A stretch of 64,000 nucleotides of DNA from assembly GCF_003268475.1 (NCBI RefSeq), contig NZ_MCIF01000002.1, positions 2,701,312-2,765,311 on the forward strand, given 5' to 3'. The position numbers and the translations under genes are program-made. Below are positions 35,787 to 45,014 of the stretch, piece by piece (the stretch's first letter is position 1; the number at the start of each line of letters is the position of its first letter). This DNA comes from Thermogemmatispora tikiterensis. Lineage in GTDB: Bacteria > Chloroflexota > Ktedonobacteria > Ktedonobacterales > Ktedonobacteraceae. A model generated the notes under the pieces. It was not told the origin of the DNA and ran no database searches. It was given only the letters and a program-made list of their open reading frames with translations.

Positions 35787-36773
35787 CGCTATTCATCACA
35801 TCCTTTCGCTGTAGACAGGCCCTTCTTTTCTTTTCTTTCTTTCACGCTGTTGATGCCTACTCTGTCGTCGGCAGGAAGCAAGTGGTTCCTCACCGAACGC
35901 CGCGCTGCCTGCGCGCAAATGAGCGAGCAGGGCCGGCCACGCCGCTCATTGACCCCCGCTCACCTCACGCACCCATCTCGTCCGGCGCGCCCGCTGGCAC
36001 GAGTAGAGAACCTGCTCCTGGCACGATCCGATAGGACGGCAAGTTTCATCCCCTTCGGGCACAAGATGCCTGTCTAGGGGGAGAGCCATCTCGCCAGCGT
36101 TTCAGTCTCTCTCCTCCCTTACTTAGCTGAGGCCAGACTGTCGTTGGCCCCGATATCCGATATCGCTCTAAGCCGGGCAGAGAGCTGCTCTCACCTCCTC
36201 TGGTTCGCGCTCACTGGGCCTGGCCCGGCTCGACCAGGAACCCTGTTTTCTCTCGTCTGACCCTGGTCCGACCCAGGCTTTACACTTTTGAGTATAGAGA
36301 TGCTTGCCAATAGCAGCAACCACTCGGGAGCTGTCAGAAAGATCGGCGCCGCTGTGTTATAATACAATGAAAAGGGCTTGTTCCTGTCTGTCATCATGCG
36401 CGATCTTCCGCGTCTATCATCCGTTGCCCGTCGCGCCAGTCTTACTGGCGCTGAGAGCTACCTGCTCGCTGCCGGGTAGCACCTTCCTTCTCTGCTCAGA
36501 ACAGAACAGGGCCATGCCTGCTCTGCATGTGTCAGCGTGACAAGCTGCTTGAACTGCTCTCCTGCCGAGATCCTCTGCACAGCGCGCCAGGTTGGTCCTT
36601 GCAACGCGATGCCGGGCGCGCATGCATAGCGGCATGATCACCGGTCAGGCTGGTCACTCTGCAGGGGCAAGAGGCCCAGAGACGCGGAGCGGCAAAGCTG
36701 CCAGGCCAACACCTGGCCCACCAGGGCAGCCCTGCCGCGAGATTAGTACCAGCCAGTCAGCGAGGGATCACCT
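35787..36773. other. About 990 bp without a supported gene, upstream of prfA
   Basis: Short open frames only. A TATAAT sits at 36358-36363 without a good -35 (nearest CTGTCA is 21 bp upstream) and could be a distant prfA promoter. No tRNA, 6S, SRP RNA, RNase P RNA or tmRNA signature was seen. Base composition is somewhat less GC-rich than the genes. Confidence 0.5.
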
Positions 36774-37874
36774 ATGGATTTAATGCAGAAGCTTGAAAGT
36801 TTGGCCAATCGCTACGAGGAACTGAATACGCTCATGGCCCAGCCCGAGGTTCTGAGCAATGTCCCTCTGCTCCAACGCTACGGGCGTGAGCAGGCCGAGT
36901 TAGAAGAAGTCGTTGAGAAATACTACCAGCTGCGCACAACGCTCAAAGAGCTGGAGGAGGCCGAGGAGCTGGAGCGCGAAAGCGACGACCCCGCGCTGCG
37001 CGAGCTGGCGCGCGAGGAGATTGCGCGCCTGAAAGAGCGCCGCGAGCAGCTGACCGAGGATGTCAAGCTGGCTTTGTTGCCCAAAGATGCGATGGATGAG
37101 AAGAACGCCATCGTGACGATCCAGGGCGGCGCCGGTGGTGAGGAGGCCGCCCTCTTTGCCGCCGACCTCTTCCGCATGTATAGCCGCTATGCCGAGCAGC
37201 GCCGCTGGAAGATCGAGGTTCTCGATTTGAACGAGACCGATCAGGGAGGGATCAAAGATATCACTTTCCTGGTCCGTGGCAAAGGGGCCTATCGCCGCTT
37301 GAAATACGAGGGAGGCACCCATCGCGTCCAGCGCGTCCCCGTGACCGAGGCCAACGGGCGCATCCATACCTCCACCGCTAAGGTGATCGTGCTCCCCGAG
37401 GCCGACGAGGAAATTAATATCGAGATCAAGGAGAGCGATATCCGTATCGATGTCTTCCGCTCGACGGGCCACGGCGGCCAGAGCGTGAATACGACCGACT
37501 CGGCGGTGCGCATTACCCATCTGCCTACCGGCCTGGTGGTAACCTGCCAGGATGAGAAGTCGCAGCTGAAGAATAAGGAGCGAGCACTCTCGGTCCTGAA
37601 AGCGCGCCTTTGGGACCTGGAGGAGGCTCGTCGCCAGGAGGAACTGGGGAAAGCGCGCCGCTCACAGGTACAGATGGGCGATCGTAGCGAGAAGATTCGG
37701 ACCTATAACTTCCCCCAGGATCGCGTGACCGACCACCGCATCGGTCTGACTCGCTATAATCTGCAGGGCGTGCTCGATGGCGAGCTGGACGAGTTCATCG
37801 ATAACTTGATCGCCGCCGACCAAGCCGATCGCTTGCAGCGCCTCTTTGCTGAAGAGCCTGCCACCGTCCAGTAA
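36774..37874 (+). CDS. prfA: Peptide chain release factor 1
   Basis: 366 residues. Recognises UAA/UAG stop codons and triggers peptidyl-tRNA hydrolysis on the ribosome. The GGQ motif is at residues 234-236 (TGHGGQSVNTTDSAVRITHL), preceded by the RF1-type GGTHRVQRVPVTEANGRIHTS (in parts), and a typical acidic helical N-terminal domain (EELERESDDPALRELAREEI). The codon-recognition stretch lies in domain 2. Length matches the family. The ATG at 36774 follows GAGGGAT. The usual neighbour prmC (methylates the GGQ Gln) is not adjacent in this window. Confidence 0.96.
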   Translation: MDLMQKLESLANRYEELNTLMAQPEVLSNVPLLQRYGREQAELEEVVEKYYQLRTTLKELEEAEELERESDDPALRELAREEIARLKERREQLTEDVKLALLPKDAMDEKNAIVTIQGGAGGEEAALFAADLFRMYSRYAEQRRWKIEVLDLNETDQGGIKDITFLVRGKGAYRRLKYEGGTHRVQRVPVTEANGRIHTSTAKVIVLPEADEEINIEIKESDIRIDVFRSTGHGGQSVNTTDSAVRITHLPTGLVVTCQDEKSQLKNKERALSVLKARLWDLEEARRQEELGKARRSQVQMGDRSEKIRTYNFPQDRVTDHRIGLTRYNLQGVLDGELDEFIDNLIAADQADRLQRLFAEEPATVQ

Positions 37875-38093
37875 ACCGCGGAAGCAGGGGGCTGATTGTC
37901 TCAGGCACGCACGCCTCTCTACCCCTGCTACTCCGCCTGCTTCAGCCCTCTCTCCGGGCCTGGGCATCAGTCCAGCCTTCCAACAAGGATGGCCACGATG
38001 TGCTATTCTACTTCCGTGAAGAGCGCAGGGCAATGAGGATGGTGAGGGTATGGTCATGCTATTTCTCTGAGTGAAAGGTAGGCTTTTTCTTCG

Positions 38094-39332
38094 ATGACTC
38101 CACCACGGCCGGGTCAAACTTCTCTAGCCCAGGGAACTTTCTCTGAACTTAATCCTCCTTACCGCTTGCTGCTCGGTCCAGGACCCTGCAACGTCGACCC
38201 GCGAGTCTTGCGCGCAGCCTCCGCTCCGCAGCTTGGGCACCTCGATCCTTTTCTGCTTGATACGCTCGGTGCGATCGCAGACCAGCTGCGCCAGGTTTTT
38301 CAGACGCAGGATGAGCTGACGCTCTGCGTCTCCGGTTCAGGCTTCGCGGGAGCTGAGGCCGTGCTCTGCAATCTCCTGGAGGAGGGCGATACGCTCATTG
38401 CCGGGAGCCTGGGCTTCTTCAGCGGGAAGATTGCTGAAATTGCCCAGCGGATCGGGGCTCATGTCATTCTGGTAGAGAGCGAGCCGGGGCAGCCACTCGA
38501 TCCGCAGCAGGTGGCTGCAGCCTTCGCCAGGCATCCCGAAGCGAAGCTTTTCGCCACGGCCATCGCGGAGACCTCGACGGGCCTGCTCCAGCCGCTGGAA
38601 GAACTGGAGCAGATCACCCACGCACACGAGGCACTCTTCGTTGTTGACGCGGTTTCTGGTCTGGGCGGCATTCCCATCAATATTGAGCAGATGAAGATCG
38701 ATGCCTGCTATGCAGGCAGCCAGAAGTGCCTTGGAGCCTTTCCTGGCCTGGCACCAGTGACCCTCAATGGGCGCGCCGTTGAGGTGATCAAGCGACGTCG
38801 CAAACCGGTGCAGAGCTATTATCTTGATCTACTGGCTCTCCAACGCTACTGGAACGGCGATCACGCCTATCATCATACGGCTTGCAGCAACCTGCTCTTT
38901 GCCATGCACGAGGCCCTGCGCATTGTCTTGGAAGAGGGGCTGGAGACCCGCTGGCAGCGTCACCGTCTTCATGGGCAGGCGCTGCGTGCCGGTCTGCAAG
39001 CTCTGGGCCTGACCCTGCTGCCGCGCCCCGGCTACGAGCTGCCCGTGCTGACTGCTGTCAATCTCCCCCCTTCGGTTTCCGAGAATCAACTGCGCCAGCA
39101 ACTGCTGACGGCTTACGGCCTCGAGGTCGGCGGCGGCCTCGGATCTCTGAAAGGCCATCTGCTCCGCATCGGACTCATGGGCTATAATGCCTGCCGGAAG
39201 AACGTCGAGACAGTTCTGGCAGCCCTTGAGCAGCTCCTGCCCTCGCACGGATGGCCAGTTCAGGCTGGGGTAGCCCTGAGCGCCGCAGCCACAGTCTACA
39301 GCCAGGCAGATCAGGCTTCCGAGCACGCCTGA
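38094..39332 (+). CDS. Class V aminotransferase (alanine-glyoxylate / serine-pyruvate type)
   Basis: 412 residues. PLP-dependent transaminase. N-terminal LLLGPGPCNVDPRVL (substrate loop), SGSGFAGAEAVLCNLLEEGD, the PLP-ring-binding FVVDAVSGLGGIPI with Asp, and the Schiff-base Lys211 in GSQKCLGAFPGLAPVTL. The C-terminal small domain ends in LRIGLMGYNACRKNVETVLAAL. Matches alanine-glyoxylate aminotransferase/serine-pyruvate aminotransferase proteins that act in glyoxylate detoxification or serine metabolism. The exact amino donor is not decidable here. Monocistronic; no strong ribosome site directly before the ATG at 38094. Confidence 0.9.
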   Translation: MTPPRPGQTSLAQGTFSELNPPYRLLLGPGPCNVDPRVLRAASAPQLGHLDPFLLDTLGAIADQLRQVFQTQDELTLCVSGSGFAGAEAVLCNLLEEGDTLIAGSLGFFSGKIAEIAQRIGAHVILVESEPGQPLDPQQVAAAFARHPEAKLFATAIAETSTGLLQPLEELEQITHAHEALFVVDAVSGLGGIPINIEQMKIDACYAGSQKCLGAFPGLAPVTLNGRAVEVIKRRRKPVQSYYLDLLALQRYWNGDHAYHHTACSNLLFAMHEALRIVLEEGLETRWQRHRLHGQALRAGLQALGLTLLPRPGYELPVLTAVNLPPSVSENQLRQQLLTAYGLEVGGGLGSLKGHLLRIGLMGYNACRKNVETVLAALEQLLPSHGWPVQAGVALSAAATVYSQADQASEHA

Positions 39333-39685
39333 TAGTGGGAAGCTGATCGGATATACTGATCAGCATGCCAGTGAGCAAGCTAGAGGAGAGAGAGCCTGCT
39401 CTCCTGCACCACCCACCCTGCAGTCCCTGGCCGAAGACGGGGGCCAGATCGCTTGTGAGTCGCTGATGGCACGGCACGGCAGCGCCTCAATCTTCGCCGT
39501 CCAGTCCCACCAGTAGCCTCCCACAGATTGGGGAACCAGGAAACTGCGAGGAGTCCATCCGGCGGCGAAGATGGTCGCTTCCGCAGTCACAAGGTGAGGT
39601 GAGTGGGCAGGCTCTTGTCTGGGCTTGCCGGCAGCCAGCACGATAACGCCAACTTGCTCGCGAGCAGACTGGAAAAGAGGTAACT

Positions 39686-40522
39686 ATGCGTCTTGAGCAA
39701 CCCCAGGCAATTCGCACTATTTTCTTTGACGCTGGCCAGACTCTCTTGCAGCCCTATCCTTCGGTTGTTGAGATCTGTCAGCAGGTCTGTCAGCGCGCTG
39801 GCCTGGGCGTCGACCTGACACGCCTCAAGCAGGGCCTGATCGAGGCGGAAGATTTCTTCTACCGCCAGGTTCGCCTGAACCGCCATATCTGGGCCAGCGA
39901 GCAGGCTATCAATGAGCTATGGCTGGGTTACTACGTCAGTATGCTGCGTCAAGCCGTCGATGAGCGCAGCGAGCAGCGTCTCTACGAGTTGGCCCGAGCC
40001 ATCACAGAGGAGTTCGCGACGCATACGCGCTGGGAGGTCTTTCCTGACGTCGTGCCCACACTGGAAGTGCTGCAACAACATCACTATACCCTGGGCGTGA
40101 TCTCAGACTGGGGCATCAGCCTCAACTCCATCCTGCACCGTCACCGCCTGACACGCTTCTTCGACTGCGTGATTGTCTCGGCAATCGCGCGCTACGCCAA
40201 GCCATCGACACTTCTCTATGAAACGGCCCTCCAGCGCGCTAATGCTATTGCTGACTACACGCTGCACATCGGCGACTCCTACATCCATGATGTGCTCGGC
40301 GCTCGCTCAGCCGGCATTACACCCGTGCTGCTGGACCGTTCCCACCGCTTGCGCAACCACGATGTCGACTGTATCCTCATTCATTCACTGACAGAGCTGT
40401 TGACGCTGCTTGAACTGCCAGGCTACTCTAAGCCAGGCCAGAGTGACGAAGAGGCTCCGCTGGCTTTGCAAGCCGCGACGAAGGACCAGGACGGAGCACA
40501 GCAACAGCCAGACAGGCCCTGA
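39686..40522 (+). CDS. HAD-superfamily hydrolase
   Basis: 278 residues, ATG at 39686 with AAGAGG upstream. Haloacid dehalogenase fold: motif I IFFDAGQTLL (nucleophile Asp near residue 15, with Gly at +2 instead of Asp, as in some clades), motif II region LGVISDWGISLNSIL, motif III Lys in ARYAKPSTLLYE, motif IV HIGDSYIHDVLGARSAG. The C1 cap helices lie at about 25-110. The acidic C-terminal tail is low-complexity. Resembles HDHD3-like proteins, of unknown substrate. The 353-bp spacer before it contains no gene. Confidence 0.87.
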   Translation: MRLEQPQAIRTIFFDAGQTLLQPYPSVVEICQQVCQRAGLGVDLTRLKQGLIEAEDFFYRQVRLNRHIWASEQAINELWLGYYVSMLRQAVDERSEQRLYELARAITEEFATHTRWEVFPDVVPTLEVLQQHHYTLGVISDWGISLNSILHRHRLTRFFDCVIVSAIARYAKPSTLLYETALQRANAIADYTLHIGDSYIHDVLGARSAGITPVLLDRSHRLRNHDVDCILIHSLTELLTLLELPGYSKPGQSDEEAPLALQAATKDQDGAQQQPDRP

Positions 40523-40624
40523 CGGCAGGGGTAGATCTCACTTTTTCTCCAGAGTGGGGAAGGAAGCGCTGCAACGACAAGGCAAGATGCGAGCGCCTCC
40601 TCAGCTAGCTCCCGCCGTCCCGCC

Positions 40625-41365
40625 CTACTGGCGTGCAACAGCCGCCGGGTTAAAACGATAGAGACGGGCGGGTCGGTGGGTTCCTTCCATTTTCTTGGCT
40701 CCGGTATCCTCCAGAATACCGGTGGAGAGAATCTTCTTGCGGAAATTACGCTTATCCAACTTGCGGTGAAGAATGATTTCGTAGACGCGCTGAAGCTCGC
40801 GCAGCGTGAACTGCTCTGGCAGCAAGTTAAAGGCGATGGTCGTATACTCCAGCTTGCCTCGAATACGCTGGAGCGTATAGGCCAGGATCTTGGCGTGATC
40901 AAAGGCCAGTTCCGGCAGATTGTACATCGAAAACCAGCCGACATCACTGGCATCATCCGCTGCCCGCACCTGCAAGCGCTCCGAGTCCAGAAGGGCATAA
41001 TAGACCACTGTAATCACGCGCATGCGCGGATCACGACCAGGGTCACCAAAGGTATAGAGCTGCTCTAGATAGACGTCCTGAACACCAGTCTCCTCATGCA
41101 GCTCACGCTTGGCTGCATCCTCCAGCGACTCATCGATGCGCACGAAGCCCCCAGGGATCGCCCACATGCCCTCATACGGCCAGGAGCGCCGTTTGACCAG
41201 CAGCACTTGCAGATCTGACTGGCGAATGCTCATCATCACCACGTCAACGGTCACCGATGGCCGCTCATACTTCGAGGGGTCATAATGATGGGCCTGAGCC
41301 TCTGCACTCGGTTTCTGGCTTTGCCCACTGCTCATCTGCTCGTTCTGCTCACCCATAGTTGTCAT
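40625..41365 (-). CDS. Nudix hydrolase with C-terminal winged-helix-like domain (NrtR-like)
   Basis: About 246 residues from the ATG at 41365. The frame continues to a GTG at 41419 and neither start has a clear ribosome site. A disordered N-terminus precedes a Nudix domain with the box GGFVRIDESLEDAAKRELHEETGV (in two parts: GGFVRIDESL, REL-x-EE-x-G), then KRRSWPYEGMWAIPGG before it. The C-terminal part (about residues 170-246) has FTLRELQRVYEIILHRKLDK and NFRKKILSTGILEDTG, matching NrtR-type regulators of NAD metabolism in which the Nudix domain senses ADP-ribose and the tail binds DNA. It could also be a plain ADP-ribose pyrophosphatase. Divergent from the kinase-helicase fusion. Confidence 0.85.
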   Translation of the reverse strand: MTTMGEQNEQMSSGQSQKPSAEAQAHHYDPSKYERPSVTVDVVMMSIRQSDLQVLLVKRRSWPYEGMWAIPGGFVRIDESLEDAAKRELHEETGVQDVYLEQLYTFGDPGRDPRMRVITVVYYALLDSERLQVRAADDASDVGWFSMYNLPELAFDHAKILAYTLQRIRGKLEYTTIAFNLLPEQFTLRELQRVYEIILHRKLDKRNFRKKILSTGILEDTGAKKMEGTHRPARLYRFNPAAVARQ

Positions 41366-41669
41366 CTGGAATAAGGTAAGAAAGCCAGGAGACAGCTCAG
41401 TGGTGAAAAGAGGCCACACTCAGGATGGCGGCGCGAGAGCAAGATGCGTCGGTCTCTGGGTCAGGTAGCCGCTGCGAGAAGCGTGCACCTTTCCCCGGTG
41501 CCCGCTCGCTCATCCATTGCGTGTTGTGCCACGCTCCTCACAATGCGTGTCTCGTTTACGCTAAAATAGCTGACTCCGGCACTTCTGTCAAGTGGGAACG
41601 CTTAGAGTGGCTGGCTCTCCCAGTTCGAGAGGAACGCCCCAGGCCCCATCGCCGCCAGTCGGGCCGCCA

Positions 41670-41698
41670 TTGTCCCCTGACGACGGCTGTGATATACT
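41670..41698 (+). promoter_or_regulatory. Promoter of the pseudokinase-helicase gene
   Basis: TTGTCC (41670-41675), a 17-bp spacer and TATACT (41693-41698), 48 bp before the ATG at 41746. It supports this ATG rather than the upstream in-frame start at 41425. Confidence 0.7.
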
Positions 41699-41745
41699 GG
41701 CACAGGCAGCACAAACATCTGTTCAGTTGTGGGGGAGAGCCATTG

Positions 41746-44700
41746 ATGGCAGGTCTAGACTTGCACCAGATCGATTCCTACACCATCGCCGAGAAAATCA
41801 AGGAGAACGCCAGTGGCACCCTTTACCGCTGTCAGCCGACGAAACGCTCCCGTGCTGAGGTCTTTATCAAGGTCAGTGCTCTCCCCTTGCTTACCGAGGC
41901 CGACCAGCAGCTGTTTCAGGAACGAGCGCGCCAGCTCAAGAGGCTCTCTGGCAATCGCACCATCGCCTCGGTGAGAGACTACGGCTTCTTTAGCCAGCCC
42001 GCCGGCGATCGGCTCTACGGTTATCTCGTGTTGCATGACTTGCCCGGCAAGAGCATCGAGCACTATTTTCAAGAACAGCCTCGCCTGTTCCCTGATCAAA
42101 TTTTGCCGGTGCTGCTGGCTATTGGCGATGCCCTCCATGTGGCTCACCAGCGCAAGGTGCTGCACGGTAATCTCTACACGGGCTGCATCCTTGGCGAGCC
42201 TGCTAATGCTGTGCTGACCGACTTTGCTCTGGCCTGCCGCCATGGGAGCCTGACGTATGACGACGAGCCCGCGGCCCTGCCATATAAAGCCCCGGAGCAT
42301 CTGCGCGGCACTCCCTCGCTGGCCAGCGATCAGTACGCCCTGGCGGCCCTGGTCTATCACTGGCTCTGCGGGCGCCCGCCCTACGAGGGAGGGACGGCCT
42401 CAGAACTGCTATCTCAACAGGAACGCCAGTTGCTGATCAGACCGCGCGACCTGAACCCGAGCATTTCAGCAGAGCTAGAGGCAGTTCTCCTGCGGGCACT
42501 GGCTCTTGATCCCGCCGAGCGTTTCCCTCATGTGCGCGCTTTCGCCGATGCCTGTCTGGCCGCCATCAAGGGCCTGCCTCATCTCTACCTGGTGCAAGAG
42601 CGCGAGAGTCCGGTCGAGCGACCAACTATTCAATCTCCCTCTCCGGCGCTGACGGCATCGCCCAGCGAGATCAGCCCTGTTGTCATGCAGCGGGCAGCCT
42701 CAGCGCTACCGCTACCGACCAGCGCTGTTCCCGCTCATCCCGCCCCAGCTGCTCCCTCCAGGACACTGGCCCGGGAAACTGCACCCGCTGGTACAGCCCT
42801 GCCGAAGGGAGAGAGGCCTGCAGAGGGGGAAGAAGCGGAAGGTCTCCTGGCCGTCGTACGGGCCGATCTGCGCCAGGGCGGTATTCTCTCGCGCAGTCTG
42901 CCAGGCTACGAAGAGCGGCCTCCCCAAATCGCTATGGCCGAGGTTGTGGCCCGTGCCCTGGAACAAGGACACCATGCCATTCTCGAAGCGTCAACCGGGA
43001 CCGGTAAATCGCTAGCTTACCTCGTTCCCATTGTTCGCTCTGGCCGCGTAGCTATCATCAGCACCGCCAACAAAGCGCTGCAAGAGCAGCTCTTTTACAA
43101 GGATATTCCTTTCGTCCAGCAGCACATCAAGCCTTTCGAGGCGGCTCTGGTCAAAGGCATGGGAAACTACATTTGTCTGGATCGCCTCGAGAACGAGCGC
43201 CTTGGCCTGCAGCTCTACACCAAGAATCGCGAGTTCCGCCGTCTCTACGAGCTGACCCAGGACCCTGACGCCGATTTCAACGGCGATATCGAGAGCCTTG
43301 ATTTCCCTCTCTCTGCCGACCTGCGCAGCCGTATCGTGGCCGAGCGTGATCAGTGCGCCTGGAGCAAATGCCCTTTCTTCTTCGACTGCTATGTTCGACA
43401 GATGCGCCTGCGCGCCGAGCAAGCTCAGATTATTGTGGTCAACCATACGCTGCTGCTCCTCGATGCGGCCCTGGAGGGTCACCTGCTCCCCGAGCGGGAT
43501 GTCATCGTGCTGGACGAAGCTCACCACCTTGAAGAGGAGGCCACGCGCGCCTTCACGATCACCATCAGTCCCAACCAGATTCGAACGCTGCTCGCCCAGC
43601 GCATGCTGAAGGAGCATAGTCGCCTGAGCCTCCAGGATGAGGCCGAGCGTGCCTGGCTCACAACCTGGCACCGCCTGGAGCAGTTGGCTCGTTCCTGTGG
43701 ATCCGGCTCACGCCTGAACTTGCAGAAACCACTGGAGGAGGGCTTGCAGCTGGCGACCGTCATCGCCCAGCTCGCCGATTCCTTGCGTCAGGAGCGCCCC
43801 CGCGATCTGCCGGAAAAGGAGAGCACGCTCTACGATCGGCTGCTCAAGCGCACGCAGAATCTGGCCGAGCACATTCGCATCGTGTTCTCCGTCAATCAAC
43901 CCGAACGTTATGTCTATTACCTGGAACGTGCGCCACAACCAGGACAGCGTGGCAATCATATCGAGGTTTCAGCGGCTCCGCTCGATGTGACCTCCTGGCT
44001 GCGCGAGAAGCTGCTCAAGACCCCGGTCCTCATCTTCACTTCGGCCACACTGGCTACTACCGGGCCACACCCACTGCGGCCCGAGGAGAAGGGTCCCCAC
44101 TTTGCTTATTTCCGACAGCGCATCGGCCTCAGCTACGAGGATATGCCAGAGGTAGAGGAACGGATTCTTCCCCTGACCTTTGACTACGAGCGGAATGCTC
44201 TGCTTTACCTGCCGCGCCATTTGCCCGAACCAGCTTATGGTGGAGGCGAAGCCGTGCGACGCTATACCGAGGCTATCGCCGGCGAAATGTTGCACCTGGT
44301 CAACGCCTCTCAGGGCCGCGCCTTCTTACTCTTCTCCAGTCAGCGCATGCTAGACGCAGTCTACGAGCTGCTGCAGGCGAGTGCCGTGCCTTTCCGCTTG
44401 CTACGCCAGGGCGATTGGCCACGCAACGAGTTGCTGCGCCAGTTTAAAGCGGAGCCTGCAGTTCTTTTCGGTCTCAAGAGTTTCTGGGAAGGGGTCGATA
44501 TCCCCGGCGAAACCCTCTCGCTCGTGGTCATCGATAAGCTGCCATTCGACCCGCCTGACGACCCGGTCCACGCCGCCCGCGTCGCGCTCATGAAAGAGGC
44601 CGGCGAGAACTGGTTTGGTTCCTACGTTCTCCCCCAGGCCGTACTGCGCCTCAAACAGGGTTTGGGCCGTTTGCTGCGCACACGCGAGGATCGCGGCGTG

Positions 44701-44850
44701 ATGGCCATTCTCGATAGCCGTATCTACACCAAGAGCTATGGCCGGCAGATTTTGAATGCCCTACCGCCCGCCCGTCGCACCGATCGGCTGGAAGAGGTTT
44801 ACCATTTTTTCCAGAATGGGCGTCAGCCTTCCCTGGGAGCGGACAATTGA
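41746..44850 (+). CDS. Fusion of a degenerate protein-kinase domain to a DinG/XPD-type Fe-S DNA helicase
   Basis: 1034 residues from the ATG at 41746 (GGGGGAG upstream). Residues 1-280 form a protein-kinase fold with Lys42 (VFIK), an APE-like APEH (182-185) and SDQYALAALVYHWLCGRPPYEGG, but the catalytic loop is H140-G-N-L-Y-T-G-C instead of HRDLKPxN, and DFG is DFA (159-161). A Pro/Ala-rich linker (about 285-390) leads to an SF2 helicase: Walker A EASTGTGKS with Lys421, Fe-S cysteines C477, C537, C542, C548, DEAH at 590-593, and motifs SAT, FGLKSFWEGVDIPGE and QGLGRLLRTREDRG. DinG unwinds DNA with a 5'-3' polarity and removes R-loops. A kinase-like domain on it is not a layout I know. Confidence 0.9.
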   Translation: MAGLDLHQIDSYTIAEKIKENASGTLYRCQPTKRSRAEVFIKVSALPLLTEADQQLFQERARQLKRLSGNRTIASVRDYGFFSQPAGDRLYGYLVLHDLPGKSIEHYFQEQPRLFPDQILPVLLAIGDALHVAHQRKVLHGNLYTGCILGEPANAVLTDFALACRHGSLTYDDEPAALPYKAPEHLRGTPSLASDQYALAALVYHWLCGRPPYEGGTASELLSQQERQLLIRPRDLNPSISAELEAVLLRALALDPAERFPHVRAFADACLAAIKGLPHLYLVQERESPVERPTIQSPSPALTASPSEISPVVMQRAASALPLPTSAVPAHPAPAAPSRTLARETAPAGTALPKGERPAEGEEAEGLLAVVRADLRQGGILSRSLPGYEERPPQIAMAEVVARALEQGHHAILEASTGTGKSLAYLVPIVRSGRVAIISTANKALQEQLFYKDIPFVQQHIKPFEAALVKGMGNYICLDRLENERLGLQLYTKNREFRRLYELTQDPDADFNGDIESLDFPLSADLRSRIVAERDQCAWSKCPFFFDCYVRQMRLRAEQAQIIVVNHTLLLLDAALEGHLLPERDVIVLDEAHHLEEEATRAFTITISPNQIRTLLAQRMLKEHSRLSLQDEAERAWLTTWHRLEQLARSCGSGSRLNLQKPLEEGLQLATVIAQLADSLRQERPRDLPEKESTLYDRLLKRTQNLAEHIRIVFSVNQPERYVYYLERAPQPGQRGNHIEVSAAPLDVTSWLREKLLKTPVLIFTSATLATTGPHPLRPEEKGPHFAYFRQRIGLSYEDMPEVEERILPLTFDYERNALLYLPRHLPEPAYGGGEAVRRYTEAIAGEMLHLVNASQGRAFLLFSSQRMLDAVYELLQASAVPFRLLRQGDWPRNELLRQFKAEPAVLFGLKSFWEGVDIPGETLSLVVIDKLPFDPPDDPVHAARVALMKEAGENWFGSYVLPQAVLRLKQGLGRLLRTREDRGVMAILDSRIYTKSYGRQILNALPPARRTDRLEEVYHFFQNGRQPSLGADN

Positions 44851-44934
44851 CAGATGTTCCGGTACTAGGCATTATTGCGCACTCGGCAATATCAATGGGG
44901 AAACAGGATCTTTTTCTAAGACAATTGACGCTCC

Positions 44935-44962
44935 GGGTAAAGCTGCTATACTAGGAAGTGCA
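44935..44962 (+). promoter_or_regulatory. Promoter of the zinc-ribbon/HTH protein
   Basis: TTGACG (44935-44940), a 16-bp spacer and TATACT (44957-44962), 52 bp before the ATG at 45015. It shows the gene is transcribed separately from the helicase gene ending at 44850. Confidence 0.7.
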
Positions 44963-45014
44963 TTCCGACGCGAGTGAGAGAAGTTCTTGTATCCAGCGGT
45001 ACAGGGAGAACTGC

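Noticed and set aside
35787..36773. Possible structural RNA gene upstream of prfA
   Set aside because: I looked for the conserved cores of SRP RNA, RNase P RNA, tmRNA and 6S RNA and saw none.
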